A stretch of 7,108 nt of DNA from CBDUBH01 sp965365345 (GCA_965365345.1 CBDUBH010000127.1:1-7108); one strand, 5' to 3'. Positions 1 through 6,323 are shown, numbered from the stretch's first letter. Numbers and translations are program-made. The notes: generated by a model not told the origin, from the letters alone.

Positions 1-200
1 GTTATTATTAAAACCGAAGCCGCGGCTGCAACAATGTTATTCTTTTTTCTGCTTAATTCCGATGAAGTTATTAAAACAGGAATCAGGTATAAAAGCCAGA
101 TGAATATTTTGGATGGATAGATAAGATCTATAATAAAAATTACTACCAGCAAAAATAAATTAAGTATAAATAGAATATTTTCTTTTTTGAAAAACTGCAT
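1..200 (-). CDS. N-terminal part of a membrane protein, probably a sensor kinase or cyclase (cut by window edge)
   Basis: The ATG at 198-200 opens a frame that stays open to the window edge, giving 66 codons of the N-terminus. It begins MQFFKKENILFILNLFLLVV and contains two hydrophobic segments: about residues 8-26, and 31-45 (reading IFIWLLYLIPVLITS). They are separated by a short stretch with Asp and Pro (IDLIYPSK) and followed by a basic turn (SRKKN) and a third hydrophobic run starting AAAASVLII. A purine-rich GAAAGAAAG lies about 8 bases upstream of the ATG as a possible ribosome site. The helix pattern with a YLIPVL motif is familiar from N-terminal membrane regions of bacterial histidine kinases and GGDEF proteins; this is recalled family knowledge. 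No catalytic domain is in view, so the enzyme class is inferred mainly from its position behind two receiver-domain genes. It could be any small polytopic membrane protein. Confidence 0.7.
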   Translation of the reverse strand, partial: MQFFKKENILFILNLFLLVVIFIIDLIYPSKIFIWLLYLIPVLITSSELSRKKNNIVAAAASVLII

Positions 201-233
201 TTCAATAAAACTTTCTTTCAAAAAAAATTAATT

Positions 234-461
234 TTATATACATTGATTTTCTTTAAAATTTACGGATCTCATCTTATCTAAAATAAAATGATAACTTAAA
301 AAATCTAAGGAAAAATCCGGTAAGTTTGTTATCGGAAAATCATTTTGATAAAGCATTTCAAGATAAAATAAACCGTTTGGAAATTTTGCTTTCAAGATTT
401 CTCTTTTGAATTTGATATCCCGCAAATAACAATCCGGAAAAATTAAAAACGGATTTTTCAA
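234..461 (-). CDS. Small hypothetical protein, doubtful
   Basis: A 75-residue frame opens with TTG at 459-461 and stops 33 bp before the next gene. I recognise no family: it is a soluble-looking, aromatic-rich sequence (starts MKNPFLIFPDCYLRD, ends FKENQCI) with no signal peptide, membrane segment or metal motif. In its favour, it fills an otherwise empty 300-bp gap, is co-oriented with its neighbours, and uses the same A/T-rich codons (CCG for Pro, GAT for Asp). Against it, the start is TTG with no good Shine-Dalgarno sequence, an in-frame TAA lies seven codons upstream, and the start codon sits in the loop of a strong hairpin (434-492) that could be a terminator for the gene before it. It may be a real short gene, a gene remnant, or chance. 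Confidence 0.35.
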   Translation of the reverse strand: MKNPFLIFPDCYLRDIKFKREILKAKFPNGLFYLEMLYQNDFPITNLPDFSLDFLSYHFILDKMRSVNFKENQCI

Positions 462-492
462 AAAGATAAATTTCCGTTTTTAAAGATTCCGG
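434..492 (-). terminator. Long hairpin after the REC-PAS gene, possible intrinsic terminator
   Basis: CCGGAA (434-439) pairs with TTCCGG (487-492). Inside this, an 11-bp perfect arm TTAAAAACGGA (443-453) pairs with TCCGTTTTTAA (473-483), with a 3x3 internal loop between the two stems and a 19-base apical loop. On the minus strand the inner stem is followed directly by TTTTT (438-442), as in a rho-independent terminator, and it lies 16 bp after the stop codon of the REC-PAS gene. The inner stem is poor in G/C, so termination may be partial. The loop contains the TTG proposed as the start of the small ORF, so the structure could instead influence its translation. Confidence 0.5.
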
Positions 493-498
493 TAAATA

Positions 499-1227
499 TT
501 AATTTTGGCAGGATGAAACTTTGTTTAATTTTTTTATGAATAAAATTATTATATCACTTTCGAGCGTTGTCATTCTGAATTCGTAACAATCTTTTCCTTC
601 GGAATTAGTTTCAAAAACTATCATGTTTTTTGTTTCAAGAACTTCACCAACGCTTTGCAAAACTTTTTCCGTTACTTCTTTCGGAAAAATTTCTTCAATG
701 TTTTTTGATTGAACATCAGCATTGCCAAAGTAAATTTTATGATCGCCATCCAAATTTAAAACTGTTCCGTTTCTATCAAGAAAAACAATAAAATCGCTTA
801 TTGCACTTATAATTCTGTTATTTTGCTGAAGCGATAATTCCATTTTTTTCCGTTGAATTGCGTAACGCAGACATCGCACTAAAAGATTGCTGTCAATCTG
901 AAGTTTGATCAAATAATCCTGCGCGCCCATTTTTACGGCTTTCATTCCAATATCATCATCTTCAAATCCGGTTAAAACAACAATAGGCAAAGTTTTTGAA
1001 ACTTCCATTATTCTTGTAACTGAATTTAAACCGTTACTATCGGGCAAACCTAAATCTAAAAGTACAACATCAATTTTTTCTTGTTTTATTTTTTCCAGCG
1101 CAGTGGAAAGTCTAAGCGAATGTTCCAACTTTACTGTGACTCCCGAAACTTCTTTTATCATTTCATTTATGAGTCTTGCATCCCCAAGATTATCTTCAAT
1201 CATTAAAACTTTGATCTCATCGAACAT
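499..1227 (-). CDS. Response regulator with receiver (REC) and PAS-like domains, no output domain
   Basis: This is a 242-residue cytoplasmic protein. Residues 5-125 form a CheY-like receiver: acidic pair E11/D12, phospho-acceptor D58 in VVLLDLGLPD, the conserved Thr T86 in VVLTG, and K108 in the DYLIK motif. A helical linker (about 118-137) leads to a PAS-like domain (about 138-235) starting IISAISDFIVFLDRNGTVL and ending in the strand DIIILFIKK. There is no DNA-binding, GGDEF or kinase domain after it, so its output is probably a protein contact or further phosphotransfer (inference). The ATG start is supported by an AGGCAGG-type ribosome site just upstream. It lies 44 bp behind the Rcp1-like regulator and probably shares its transcript. 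Receiver-PAS proteins often carry a kinase C-terminally; here the frame ends cleanly with TAA, and no broken continuation is evident downstream. Confidence 0.9.
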   Translation of the reverse strand: MFDEIKVLMIEDNLGDARLINEMIKEVSGVTVKLEHSLRLSTALEKIKQEKIDVVLLDLGLPDSNGLNSVTRIMEVSKTLPIVVLTGFEDDDIGMKAVKMGAQDYLIKLQIDSNLLVRCLRYAIQRKKMELSLQQNNRIISAISDFIVFLDRNGTVLNLDGDHKIYFGNADVQSKNIEEIFPKEVTEKVLQSVGEVLETKNMIVFETNSEGKDCYEFRMTTLESDIIILFIKKLNKVSSCQN

Positions 1228-1271
1228 TTTTGCGCCTGCCTCTTTGAATTATTGTGTCGGATTCATTGGGA

Positions 1272-1724
1272 TTAAATTCTTGTTGGTAACTTTACTAAGC
1301 CGAACCAAAAGTTTTCAATTTCTTTTATGATTTTTAAAAGTTTATCAAATTGGATCGGTTTGGAAATATAGCAATTTGCATTAAGTTTATAGCTTTCATC
1401 AATATCTTTTTGTGCGCTTGACATACTGAAAATTATTACGGGGATCTTTTTTAACGCATCATCATTTTTTATGTGTCTTAATATTTCCATTCCGTTTATA
1501 TCATTTTTAAGTGTAAGATCCAAAATGATAAGATCCGGAGTTTGATGATCATCGCTTTCTTCTTTTTTATGCAAAATTTCTAAAGCTTCCGCACCATGTT
1601 TTATAACCTCCAATTTACTTGGGGTTGAAATTTCATTAAAGGCTTCTTGTATCAGTTTAATATCTTCATCGTTATCTTCAATCAATAAAATGTAATAAGG
1701 ATTATGTTGACTTTTACCGGGCAT
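1272..1724 (-). CDS. Rcp1-like single-domain response regulator
   Basis: This 150-residue stand-alone receiver starts at the ATG at 1722-1724. Acidic residues E16/D17 lie in LLIEDNDED, the phospho-acceptor is D69 in LIILDLTL, the switch Ser is S100 in VIIFSMSS, and the conserved Lys is K122 in ISKPI. The longer loop before D69 and the C-terminal FWFGLVKLP are typical of the Rcp1 family, which takes phosphate from phytochrome-type and other membrane or PAS-containing histidine kinases (family knowledge). A longer reading from a TTG at 1770-1772 would add 16 residues. I reject it because there is no ribosome site, the extra residues are not receiver-like, and the best promoter match would put the transcript start at about that point. 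It is the first gene of the left-hand signalling cluster. It has no output domain and probably acts by protein contact or as a phosphate shuttle to the REC-PAS protein. Confidence 0.93.
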   Translation of the reverse strand: MPGKSQHNPYYILLIEDNDEDIKLIQEAFNEISTPSKLEVIKHGAEALEILHKKEESDDHQTPDLIILDLTLKNDINGMEILRHIKNDDALKKIPVIIFSMSSAQKDIDESYKLNANCYISKPIQFDKLLKIIKEIENFWFGLVKLPTRI

Positions 1725-1774
1725 CAGAATTTCTCGCGTTTTATTTTTGGGATTTCCTTTCTTAATAAGCAAGG

Positions 1775-1803
1775 TTTAAAAATAATATAAAAAAGATTGC
1801 CAA
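1775..1803 (-). promoter_or_regulatory. Possible promoter of the response-regulator cluster
   Basis: On the minus strand TTGGCA (1803-1798) is followed after 17 bases by TTTAAA (1780-1775). The first hexamer is a good -35 match; the second matches the -10 consensus at only four of six positions. Transcription would begin near 1768, about 44 bases before the chosen ATG at 1724. The surroundings are very A/T-rich, so chance matches are likely. Confidence 0.25.
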
Positions 1804-2002
1804 ATTCAAAACACAATTTGAATTTTTAATTTAATTTTTTCGTTTTTTTATTTGGAAAACAATACTTTTTCCCATTATTCTTAAATTCTAAATCAAATTA
1901 CTTCTTCCTGAATTCATTAGCTAAATAATCTATTTTTTTTGATTTAGCAACTGCAATTATTTTTACTTACTTCAAATTGTTTTTTAATTAATTTTAATGA
2001 AA

Positions 2003-3889
2003 TTATTTTTGTTCAAAAGTGTGTTCGTTGTAATTAATAATTGCGGCAACAAACTCTGCACAGCTTAAAAAATCAGGCGAAACCGGTGAGCAATCATTTT
2101 GATCATTACAAATTCTTTCATGCATCAATCCGTAAATATTTGATTTTGCCATCATCCAATCAATATTTTCCTTTGCCGTTTTTCTGCTTCCGTAAATTGA
2201 ATGATATTGTGCGGAAGCTGCAGTTGTAAAGAAAAACAAATCGTGACCGTATGAATTTGATCCTGCATCCGGCTCGTCAAAATATTGGACGCCGCCGTTA
2301 TCTTTAAAAGTATTTTTTATGTAAAACAAATTCGAAAGTTCGGCTTCTTTTGTGTTTTCAAATCCCCACAAAATTCCTAAATTCATTGAAGTGTTCCACA
2401 AATAAAAAGTATCTTGTGCAGTAATATTTTGATCGCTTGAATTTTTGCTTTCCGGAATTATCACATCAACATAAGTTTTTCGTTTTTCGTCAAACATAAA
2501 TTTTAATGATGATGAAATTTTTTGCGCGGAGATTTTATATTCATCCGATATATTTTTATCGCCTGAACTTTCGGCAATTTTTGATGCGGTTTTTAGCGCA
2601 GCGGCGGAAATCATATTTGTGGAAGGTAAATATTCTGTTAAATTTTCGCTTGCGCTTTCGTTTATCAAATTATTTTGATCAATATTTTTTACAAGATGAT
2701 CGGCAAGCTCATAAATGAAATTTTTATCAGCAAGCCAAACATTTTTTTTATTATAATACATTTCCAGAATTTGAATGAAATATCCGTTTACGCTTGCATT
2801 TAATTCACCGGAGATTTTTTCATCTTCCGAATTACTTTTAACAGCGTAATTTTTGTATGCGGATTTTTTTTCGCTTCTTGACCTTTGCTGAATTCTTTTT
2901 TGCTTCCAGAAATTTATTATCTGCGCTGCTTCTTCAAAATGATCCGTTAAAATAAAAACTCTTGCGCACATTAAAGCATCGCGTAAAATTATTTCCGGCG
3001 ATCTTTCCTGATCAAATTCTTCAAATAAATTATTTGGAAATTGTCCGTTCAAATTTGATGATTTTACGCTGTATAAATTTCTTTTGTAAAAATCAGAAAA
3101 TAAAGTTGAATCATTTCCCTGCGATGAAAAGTCAGGTGAAAATCCGCGATCCATCCAATTATTCCAATAAGTTTCAGCTGATGAAAACAAATCATTTTCC
3201 CTTCGCAATTTTTCAATTTTTGTAATAACTTCGCGGAATGAATTTGAAGCGGCGATAATTATTTCAACTTTATCCTTGTTCCCGATTCTGCTTGAAATTT
3301 CTACAACTGAATCGCGCGCAAATAAATTGTGATTAGGATTTTTTGAAGCAACCGCTATAAAGTTTCCGTTTGTCCATTTTGTAATTGCAATTCCGTTTTC
3401 CTGCCGTAAATTTTGAAGTTCAATAATTCTTTCCGCAAAAATTTTCTTCCTGAAATTCAAAATGAATCTTTGTTTCATAAGTGAATTTTCGCCGTTAAAA
3501 TTCATTGTTAAAATTGCGACATCATTTGGATGAACAAAACATGTAACTGATTTTTCATCATAATTTTCCAAGATTGAAACTGTTTTTGCTGTAAAAAAAT
3601 CATCTAAAATAATTTCATCTTTTTTTGAATTTATATTAGTTCCGCTTTGATCAAAAATTTCAAATCTTGTTGAATAAATATAATCTGCTGTAAAATCGTT
3701 AAAATAGAAATGTTGAATTCCATTTTGAAGCGAATCATTGCCAACGCGAAAATCATCAGAATAAACAACGCAAATTTTTCCGTTTCCCAAAACCGAAGAT
3801 CCTTTATATTTATTTTGGATCTCGTTTTTTCCGGTTTGCGCAAATGCTAAAAAATTTATAGCGATCAAAAAAGCAAAAATTGTTTTCAT
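2003..3889 (-). CDS. Secreted GH15-like (six-hairpin) glycoside hydrolase homologue
   Basis: This is a 628-residue protein with a clear Sec signal peptide, MKTIFAFLIAINFLAFAQ, probably cut after AFA at residue 17, so it acts in the periplasm or outside. The first ~240 residues look like the beta-sandwich domain that precedes the catalytic barrel in this superfamily (SSVLGNGKICVVYSDD at 31-46). Residues ~265-620 are helical and carry GH15-like landmarks: RD at 303-304 followed by a helix and DHFEEAAQIINFWK (316-329), DTFYLWNTS (493-501), and a C-terminal GLMHERI ... SPVSPDFLSCAEFVAAI (587-617). E591 is the best candidate for the catalytic base. I cannot place the general acid confidently, so activity on a glucoside or other sugar is inferred and it may be degenerate. 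A short GGAA ribosome site precedes the ATG. It is separated from the upstream porin gene by a strong terminator and so needs its own promoter. The reading frame is secure; the exact GH family is not. Confidence 0.8.
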   Translation of the reverse strand: MKTIFAFLIAINFLAFAQTGKNEIQNKYKGSSVLGNGKICVVYSDDFRVGNDSLQNGIQHFYFNDFTADYIYSTRFEIFDQSGTNINSKKDEIILDDFFTAKTVSILENYDEKSVTCFVHPNDVAILTMNFNGENSLMKQRFILNFRKKIFAERIIELQNLRQENGIAITKWTNGNFIAVASKNPNHNLFARDSVVEISSRIGNKDKVEIIIAASNSFREVITKIEKLRRENDLFSSAETYWNNWMDRGFSPDFSSQGNDSTLFSDFYKRNLYSVKSSNLNGQFPNNLFEEFDQERSPEIILRDALMCARVFILTDHFEEAAQIINFWKQKRIQQRSRSEKKSAYKNYAVKSNSEDEKISGELNASVNGYFIQILEMYYNKKNVWLADKNFIYELADHLVKNIDQNNLINESASENLTEYLPSTNMISAAALKTASKIAESSGDKNISDEYKISAQKISSSLKFMFDEKRKTYVDVIIPESKNSSDQNITAQDTFYLWNTSMNLGILWGFENTKEAELSNLFYIKNTFKDNGGVQYFDEPDAGSNSYGHDLFFFTTAASAQYHSIYGSRKTAKENIDWMMAKSNIYGLMHERICNDQNDCSPVSPDFLSCAEFVAAIINYNEHTFEQK

Positions 3890-3925
3890 CTGATTTCCAT
3901 TGTTTTTTTGGATTTTGAAACAGGT

Positions 3926-3956
3926 ATAATATTTTAATCGAAAATTTTTTGTTTAA
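3926..3956 (-). promoter_or_regulatory. Weak candidate promoter of the glycosidase-like gene
   Basis: On the minus strand TATTAT (3931-3926) is a plausible -10 about 37 bases before the ATG. The only -35-like match, TTAAAC (3956-3951), is 19 bases further up, which is longer than usual. A promoter is expected here because a strong terminator ends the preceding gene at 3982-4011, but the boxes themselves are poor. Confidence 0.25.
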
Positions 3957-3981
3957 GTTAATTTGAAATTTTTAAAATAAA

Positions 3982-4011
3982 AACGGAAGCTGGAAAATTC
4001 CGGCTTCCGTT
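3982..4011 (-). terminator. Intrinsic terminator of the porin gene
   Basis: AACGGAAGCTGGAA (3982-3995) pairs with TTCCGGCTTCCGTT (3998-4011) with one G-U wobble and a small A/T loop, giving a stem of at least 12 pairs. On the minus strand it is followed by TTTATTTT. It begins about 20 bp after the porin stop codon at 4031. Confidence 0.9.
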
Positions 4012-4030
4012 AATTTAAGCAAAATCAAAA

Positions 4031-5257
4031 TTAAAATTTATATTGAATGCGGAAAGTTAAAACATCATCTTTAAGATCCTTTGCTGAATTTTTAAACATC
4101 GGAGTTTCTTCGTTTTTAACAAGTTCGTAATGAAGCATAAATTTAATATTTGAATCCCAAAAATGATTTATTCCAAATCCCAAAGTACTGAATTTCAAAT
4201 CTTCCGACGTCAATAAACTTCCGGTTGAATTAAAATCATTTTCGGCGGCATCCGTATTCGGATCAAAAACATCATACTTAACAACAAGTTCATTTTTTTT
4301 GCCGAGCGATTGAATAAAATAAACATAGTAACCGAGAAAATTTCTTAAATAAAGTTGATCAGTTGATGAATAAAATCTGTTTGATTTTGCTGTGCCGGGC
4401 TGATCTCCCGTTGCAAATTCGCCACGTAAAATTGTTTTTCCGAAAGGCAGAACTTTTGCGCCGAGTTGAAGATCCGCGCCGTAGTATTTTCTATCAAAAT
4501 ATTCATTCAAATTTGAAATTGAATCAATTGTTCCGCCGGTAAAATTTTCAAAATCAATTACCTGAGAATTTCTATTTTTTACTTTTCCCGCGTAAAGTGA
4601 AACTCCGCCGCTTAAAGTCAGATCTTTGTTTTTTGCCGGAATGTTAAATCCCAATCTTCCGATAAAATCTTTATTATTATCAACTTCGTTTCCGCCGGTT
4701 CCGTGAAAAATTCCCGCTTTAAGATTGAAAAAACTTAATGCGCCGCTTTTGGGGAAAACATTTAACTGCGCGCCTAAATCTCTTTGTCCGGGAAATAAAA
4801 CTTGAATCATTCGAGATCTTTCGGGAGTTTCCCTTCTGCTTGAAGAAAAATCATTTTCAAATCCGAACGGCGTAATAAAATATCCTGTTGTAATTCCGAT
4901 CGATTTTGTCCACGGATCAAAAATTTCTAAATAAGCATCTTTAATTGTAACGCCGTTTGGAGCAACATCAATTTGAATTACCGCTGAATTTTTATCGTTT
5001 TGATATTCTGTTTTGAATCTTGCACGGCGGATCATAAATCTTGATTTTACATCTTCAGGGAAATTTCCGCCGGAAAATGATCTGATTCCGTTGCTTTCAG
5101 CATTTTGATATTGCGCTTGAACATATCCGGAAAATTTTAATTTTGAAAATGAATTGATAAATGATCTGATCTTTTCTTCGAAATCGTTTTGATCTTTTTC
5201 ATTTTGGGCAAAAACCATGGCAGGCAGAATTAGCAGAACAAGTAATAATTTGCGCAT
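4031..5257 (-). CDS. Phosphate-selective porin (OprO/OprP-type) family outer-membrane protein
   Basis: This 408-residue protein has the signal peptide MRKLLLVLLILPAMVFAQ, probably cut after residue 17. A short polar helix (about 22-38) leads into a run of alternating amphipathic beta strands starting FSGYVQAQYQ (42-51). The order of motifs fits the Porin_O_P family: an arginine-rich FMIRRARFKTEY strand (74-85), QIDVAPNGVTIKDAYLEI (95-112), TTGYFITPFGFE (123-134) and a PGQRDLGAQL segment (156-165). The chain ends FRIQYKF, with a terminal Phe as expected for BAM-dependent barrel insertion. Family members let phosphate, polyphosphate or other anions through the outer membrane; substrate here is not readable from sequence, and many homologues are general channels. 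The ATG has a CGGAG ribosome site about 8 bases upstream. A monocistronic unit is likely, since terminators stand on both sides (5448-5473 and 3982-4011). The 15-bp dyad at 5352-5366 may control it. Confidence 0.87.
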   Translation of the reverse strand: MRKLLLVLLILPAMVFAQNEKDQNDFEEKIRSFINSFSKLKFSGYVQAQYQNAESNGIRSFSGGNFPEDVKSRFMIRRARFKTEYQNDKNSAVIQIDVAPNGVTIKDAYLEIFDPWTKSIGITTGYFITPFGFENDFSSSRRETPERSRMIQVLFPGQRDLGAQLNVFPKSGALSFFNLKAGIFHGTGGNEVDNNKDFIGRLGFNIPAKNKDLTLSGGVSLYAGKVKNRNSQVIDFENFTGGTIDSISNLNEYFDRKYYGADLQLGAKVLPFGKTILRGEFATGDQPGTAKSNRFYSSTDQLYLRNFLGYYVYFIQSLGKKNELVVKYDVFDPNTDAAENDFNSTGSLLTSEDLKFSTLGFGINHFWDSNIKFMLHYELVKNEETPMFKNSAKDLKDDVLTFRIQYKF

Positions 5258-5351
5258 TTATTTTTCTCCGTTAAAATATTTTCTCTATAAATTTATAAAT
5301 CAAATTTAATAATTATTTATTTTTGCGAGTGTTAAATTAATATTAAGTTTT

Positions 5352-5366
5352 TTTGATCAGATCAAA
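5352..5366. promoter_or_regulatory. Operator-like 15-bp dyad upstream of the porin gene
   Basis: TTTGATC and GATCAAA face each other around a single central base: a perfect 7-bp inverted repeat about 95 bp before the porin start. It resembles an FNR/CRP-family half-site pair (TTGAT...ATCAA), but the half-sites are 3 rather than 4 bases apart, so I do not assign it to FNR. It could be the binding site of a dimeric regulator, or chance. Confidence 0.35.
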
Positions 5367-5447
5367 GTTAAAAATGAATATGTAAAATCAGCGAAGTATT
5401 TTTTTGGTTGATAGTTTTGAATGAAAATTAATTTTGGCAGAAATAAA

Positions 5448-5473
5448 AAACGCTTCGTTAAATCGAAGCGTTT
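5448..5473 (-). terminator. Intrinsic terminator of the Nudix gene
   Basis: AAACGCTTCG (5448-5457) and CGAAGCGTTT (5464-5473) form a perfect 10-bp stem with a 6-base loop. On the minus strand the stem runs into TTTATTT. It lies about 30 bp after the Nudix stop codon, so the Nudix transcript ends here and the porin gene starts a new unit. Confidence 0.9.
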
Positions 5474-5504
5474 GAAATTCCAATCAAAATTTTTTAAAAG
5501 ATCT

Positions 5505-6041
5505 TCAGTTTTTTTTTAGATAATTTTTTGCCATGTAAATTCCGCTTATTGATTTTGCATCTTTAATTTCGCCTTTCATAATCATTTCATCAATTTCATC
5601 TAACGAAAGTTCAAGCACTTCCATTCCTTCTTCGCCTTCTTCCCTTTTATGATCGCCTTCTTTTAAATTTTTTGCAAGAAAGATGTGAAGTTCTTCAGTG
5701 CAAAATCCGGGAGTTGTATTTATCGATCCCAATTTTACAAATTCATTTGTCGTATAGCCGGTTTCTTCTTCAAGTTCTCGGATTGCGCAATTCAAAGGAT
5801 CTTCGTTATGATCTAATTTTCCTGCGGGCAATTCCAAAATAATTTTTTCCAAAGGATATCTGAATTGTTTTACCAAAATTATTTTTTCCTGATCTGTAAT
5901 TGCGACTACAACTGCGCCGCCGGGATGAACGGCAACTTCACGCACACCTGAATTTCCGCTGTTATATTGAATCTGATCAACACGTAGATCAAAAACTTTT
6001 CCTTTATGTACAAATTCGCTGCTCAATATTTTGAAGTTCAT
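5505..6041 (-). CDS. Nudix hydrolase, ADP-ribose pyrophosphatase-like (NudF type)
   Basis: This 178-residue cytoplasmic enzyme begins MNFKILSSEFVHKGKVFDLR. The Nudix box GX5EX7REUXEEXGU is complete: G74, E80, R88, E89, E92, E93, G95, within LPAGKLD ... RELEEETGY. A proline (P111, in NTTPGF) lies 16 residues after the last Gly of the box, the position described as diagnostic for ADP-ribose pyrophosphatases. The N-terminal strands and HPGGAVVVAI are also usual for this branch. It would hydrolyse ADP-ribose (or related ADP-sugars) to AMP and ribose 5-phosphate with Mg2+ bound by the box glutamates. The ATG at 6039-6041 has an AGGA ribosome site about 6 bases upstream. A TTG eight codons earlier (6063-6065) is open in the same frame, but the ribosome site lies inside that extension, so I reject it. 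The gene appears monocistronic, with a terminator 30 bp downstream and the repeat-rich gap upstream. Confidence 0.95.
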   Translation of the reverse strand: MNFKILSSEFVHKGKVFDLRVDQIQYNSGNSGVREVAVHPGGAVVVAITDQEKIILVKQFRYPLEKIILELPAGKLDHNEDPLNCAIRELEEETGYTTNEFVKLGSINTTPGFCTEELHIFLAKNLKEGDHKREEGEEGMEVLELSLDEIDEMIMKGEIKDAKSISGIYMAKNYLKKN

Positions 6042-6205
6042 AATTTTCCTGAAATTAATTTTCAATTTATTTTGATTTATTATTTCAATATAAAAAATTG
6101 ATTTTAGATTTTTCAGATTAAAATTTAAATACGGGATTTTTTGTGATTTTTTAGAAATAGAATAATGAAGAATTTAATGATAGAGGATCTTGAATTTCAA
6201 ATTAT

Positions 6206-6233
6206 GTAGGGACGTAGCATGCTACGTCCCTAC
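6206..6233. repeat. Perfect 28-bp palindrome, copy 1
   Basis: The left arm GTAGGGACGTAGCA is followed immediately by its exact reverse complement, TGCTACGTCCCTAC, with no spacer. On the plus strand the palindrome is followed by GTTTTTT, so it could end plus-strand transcription, but no plus-strand gene precedes it. It has the look of a REP/MITE-type intergenic repeat; similar GTAG...CTAC palindromes are, as I recall, abundant in cyanobacterial intergenic DNA. Confidence 0.9.
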
Positions 6234-6260
6234 GTTTTTTCAAACTGAAAAATATTAATT

Positions 6261-6284
6261 GTAAATTTTAATTAAAGAATTTAC
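6261..6284. repeat. Imperfect dyad between the two 28-bp palindromes
   Basis: GTAAATT (6261-6267) pairs with AATTTAC (6278-6284) around a 10-base A/T loop. Like its two neighbours it opens with GTA and closes with TAC followed by G, and like copy 1 it is followed by GTTTTT. It may be a decayed member of the same repeat family, but it is short and A/T-rich, so chance is possible. Confidence 0.4.
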
Positions 6285-6295
6285 GTTTTTAAAAT

Positions 6296-6323
6296 GTAGA
6301 GATGAGATATATCTCATCTCTAC
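6296..6323. repeat. Perfect 28-bp palindrome, copy 2
   Basis: The left arm GTAGAGATGAGATA abuts its exact reverse complement, TATCTCATCTCTAC. The length and the GTAG/CTAC ends equal copy 1, and both copies are preceded by T and followed by G. Six of 14 arm positions differ from copy 1, and each change is matched in the opposite arm. Confidence 0.9.

Noticed and set aside
1103..1330. Plus-strand open frame of 75 codons
   Set aside because: It runs antisense through the start of the REC-PAS gene and the end of the Rcp1-like gene, and shows no family resemblance or ribosome site; it is a shadow frame.
1920..1948. GCTAAAT/ATTTAGC inverted repeat (7 bp, 15-base T-rich loop) after the glycosidase-like gene, considered as its terminator
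   Set aside because: The stem is short and mostly A/T, the loop is long, and no U-tract follows the right arm on the minus strand. The 1773-2002 gap shows no better terminator.
2041..3225. Plus-strand open frames at 2041-2229, 2506-2718 and 2962-3225, with the minus-strand frame at 3631-3843 beside them
   Set aside because: All lie inside the well-supported 628-residue gene in other frames, and their compositions are unlike proteins of this genome.
5275..5303. TTGATT - 17 bases - AATATT as a promoter for the porin gene
   Set aside because: It would start transcription almost at the ribosome site, leaving an unrealistically short leader.
5301..5308. TAAATTTG on the minus strand, matching the Bacteroidetes -7 promoter motif TAnnTTTG, upstream of the porin gene
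   Set aside because: There is no TTG-type -33 element at the expected distance, and the organism's sigma-factor preference is unknown; in such A/T-rich DNA one motif alone is weak.
6206..6233. Reading palindrome copy 1 plus GTTTTTT as the terminator of a plus-strand gene
   Set aside because: No plus-strand coding region exists upstream of it, and on the minus strand it is followed by ATAAT rather than a U-tract.
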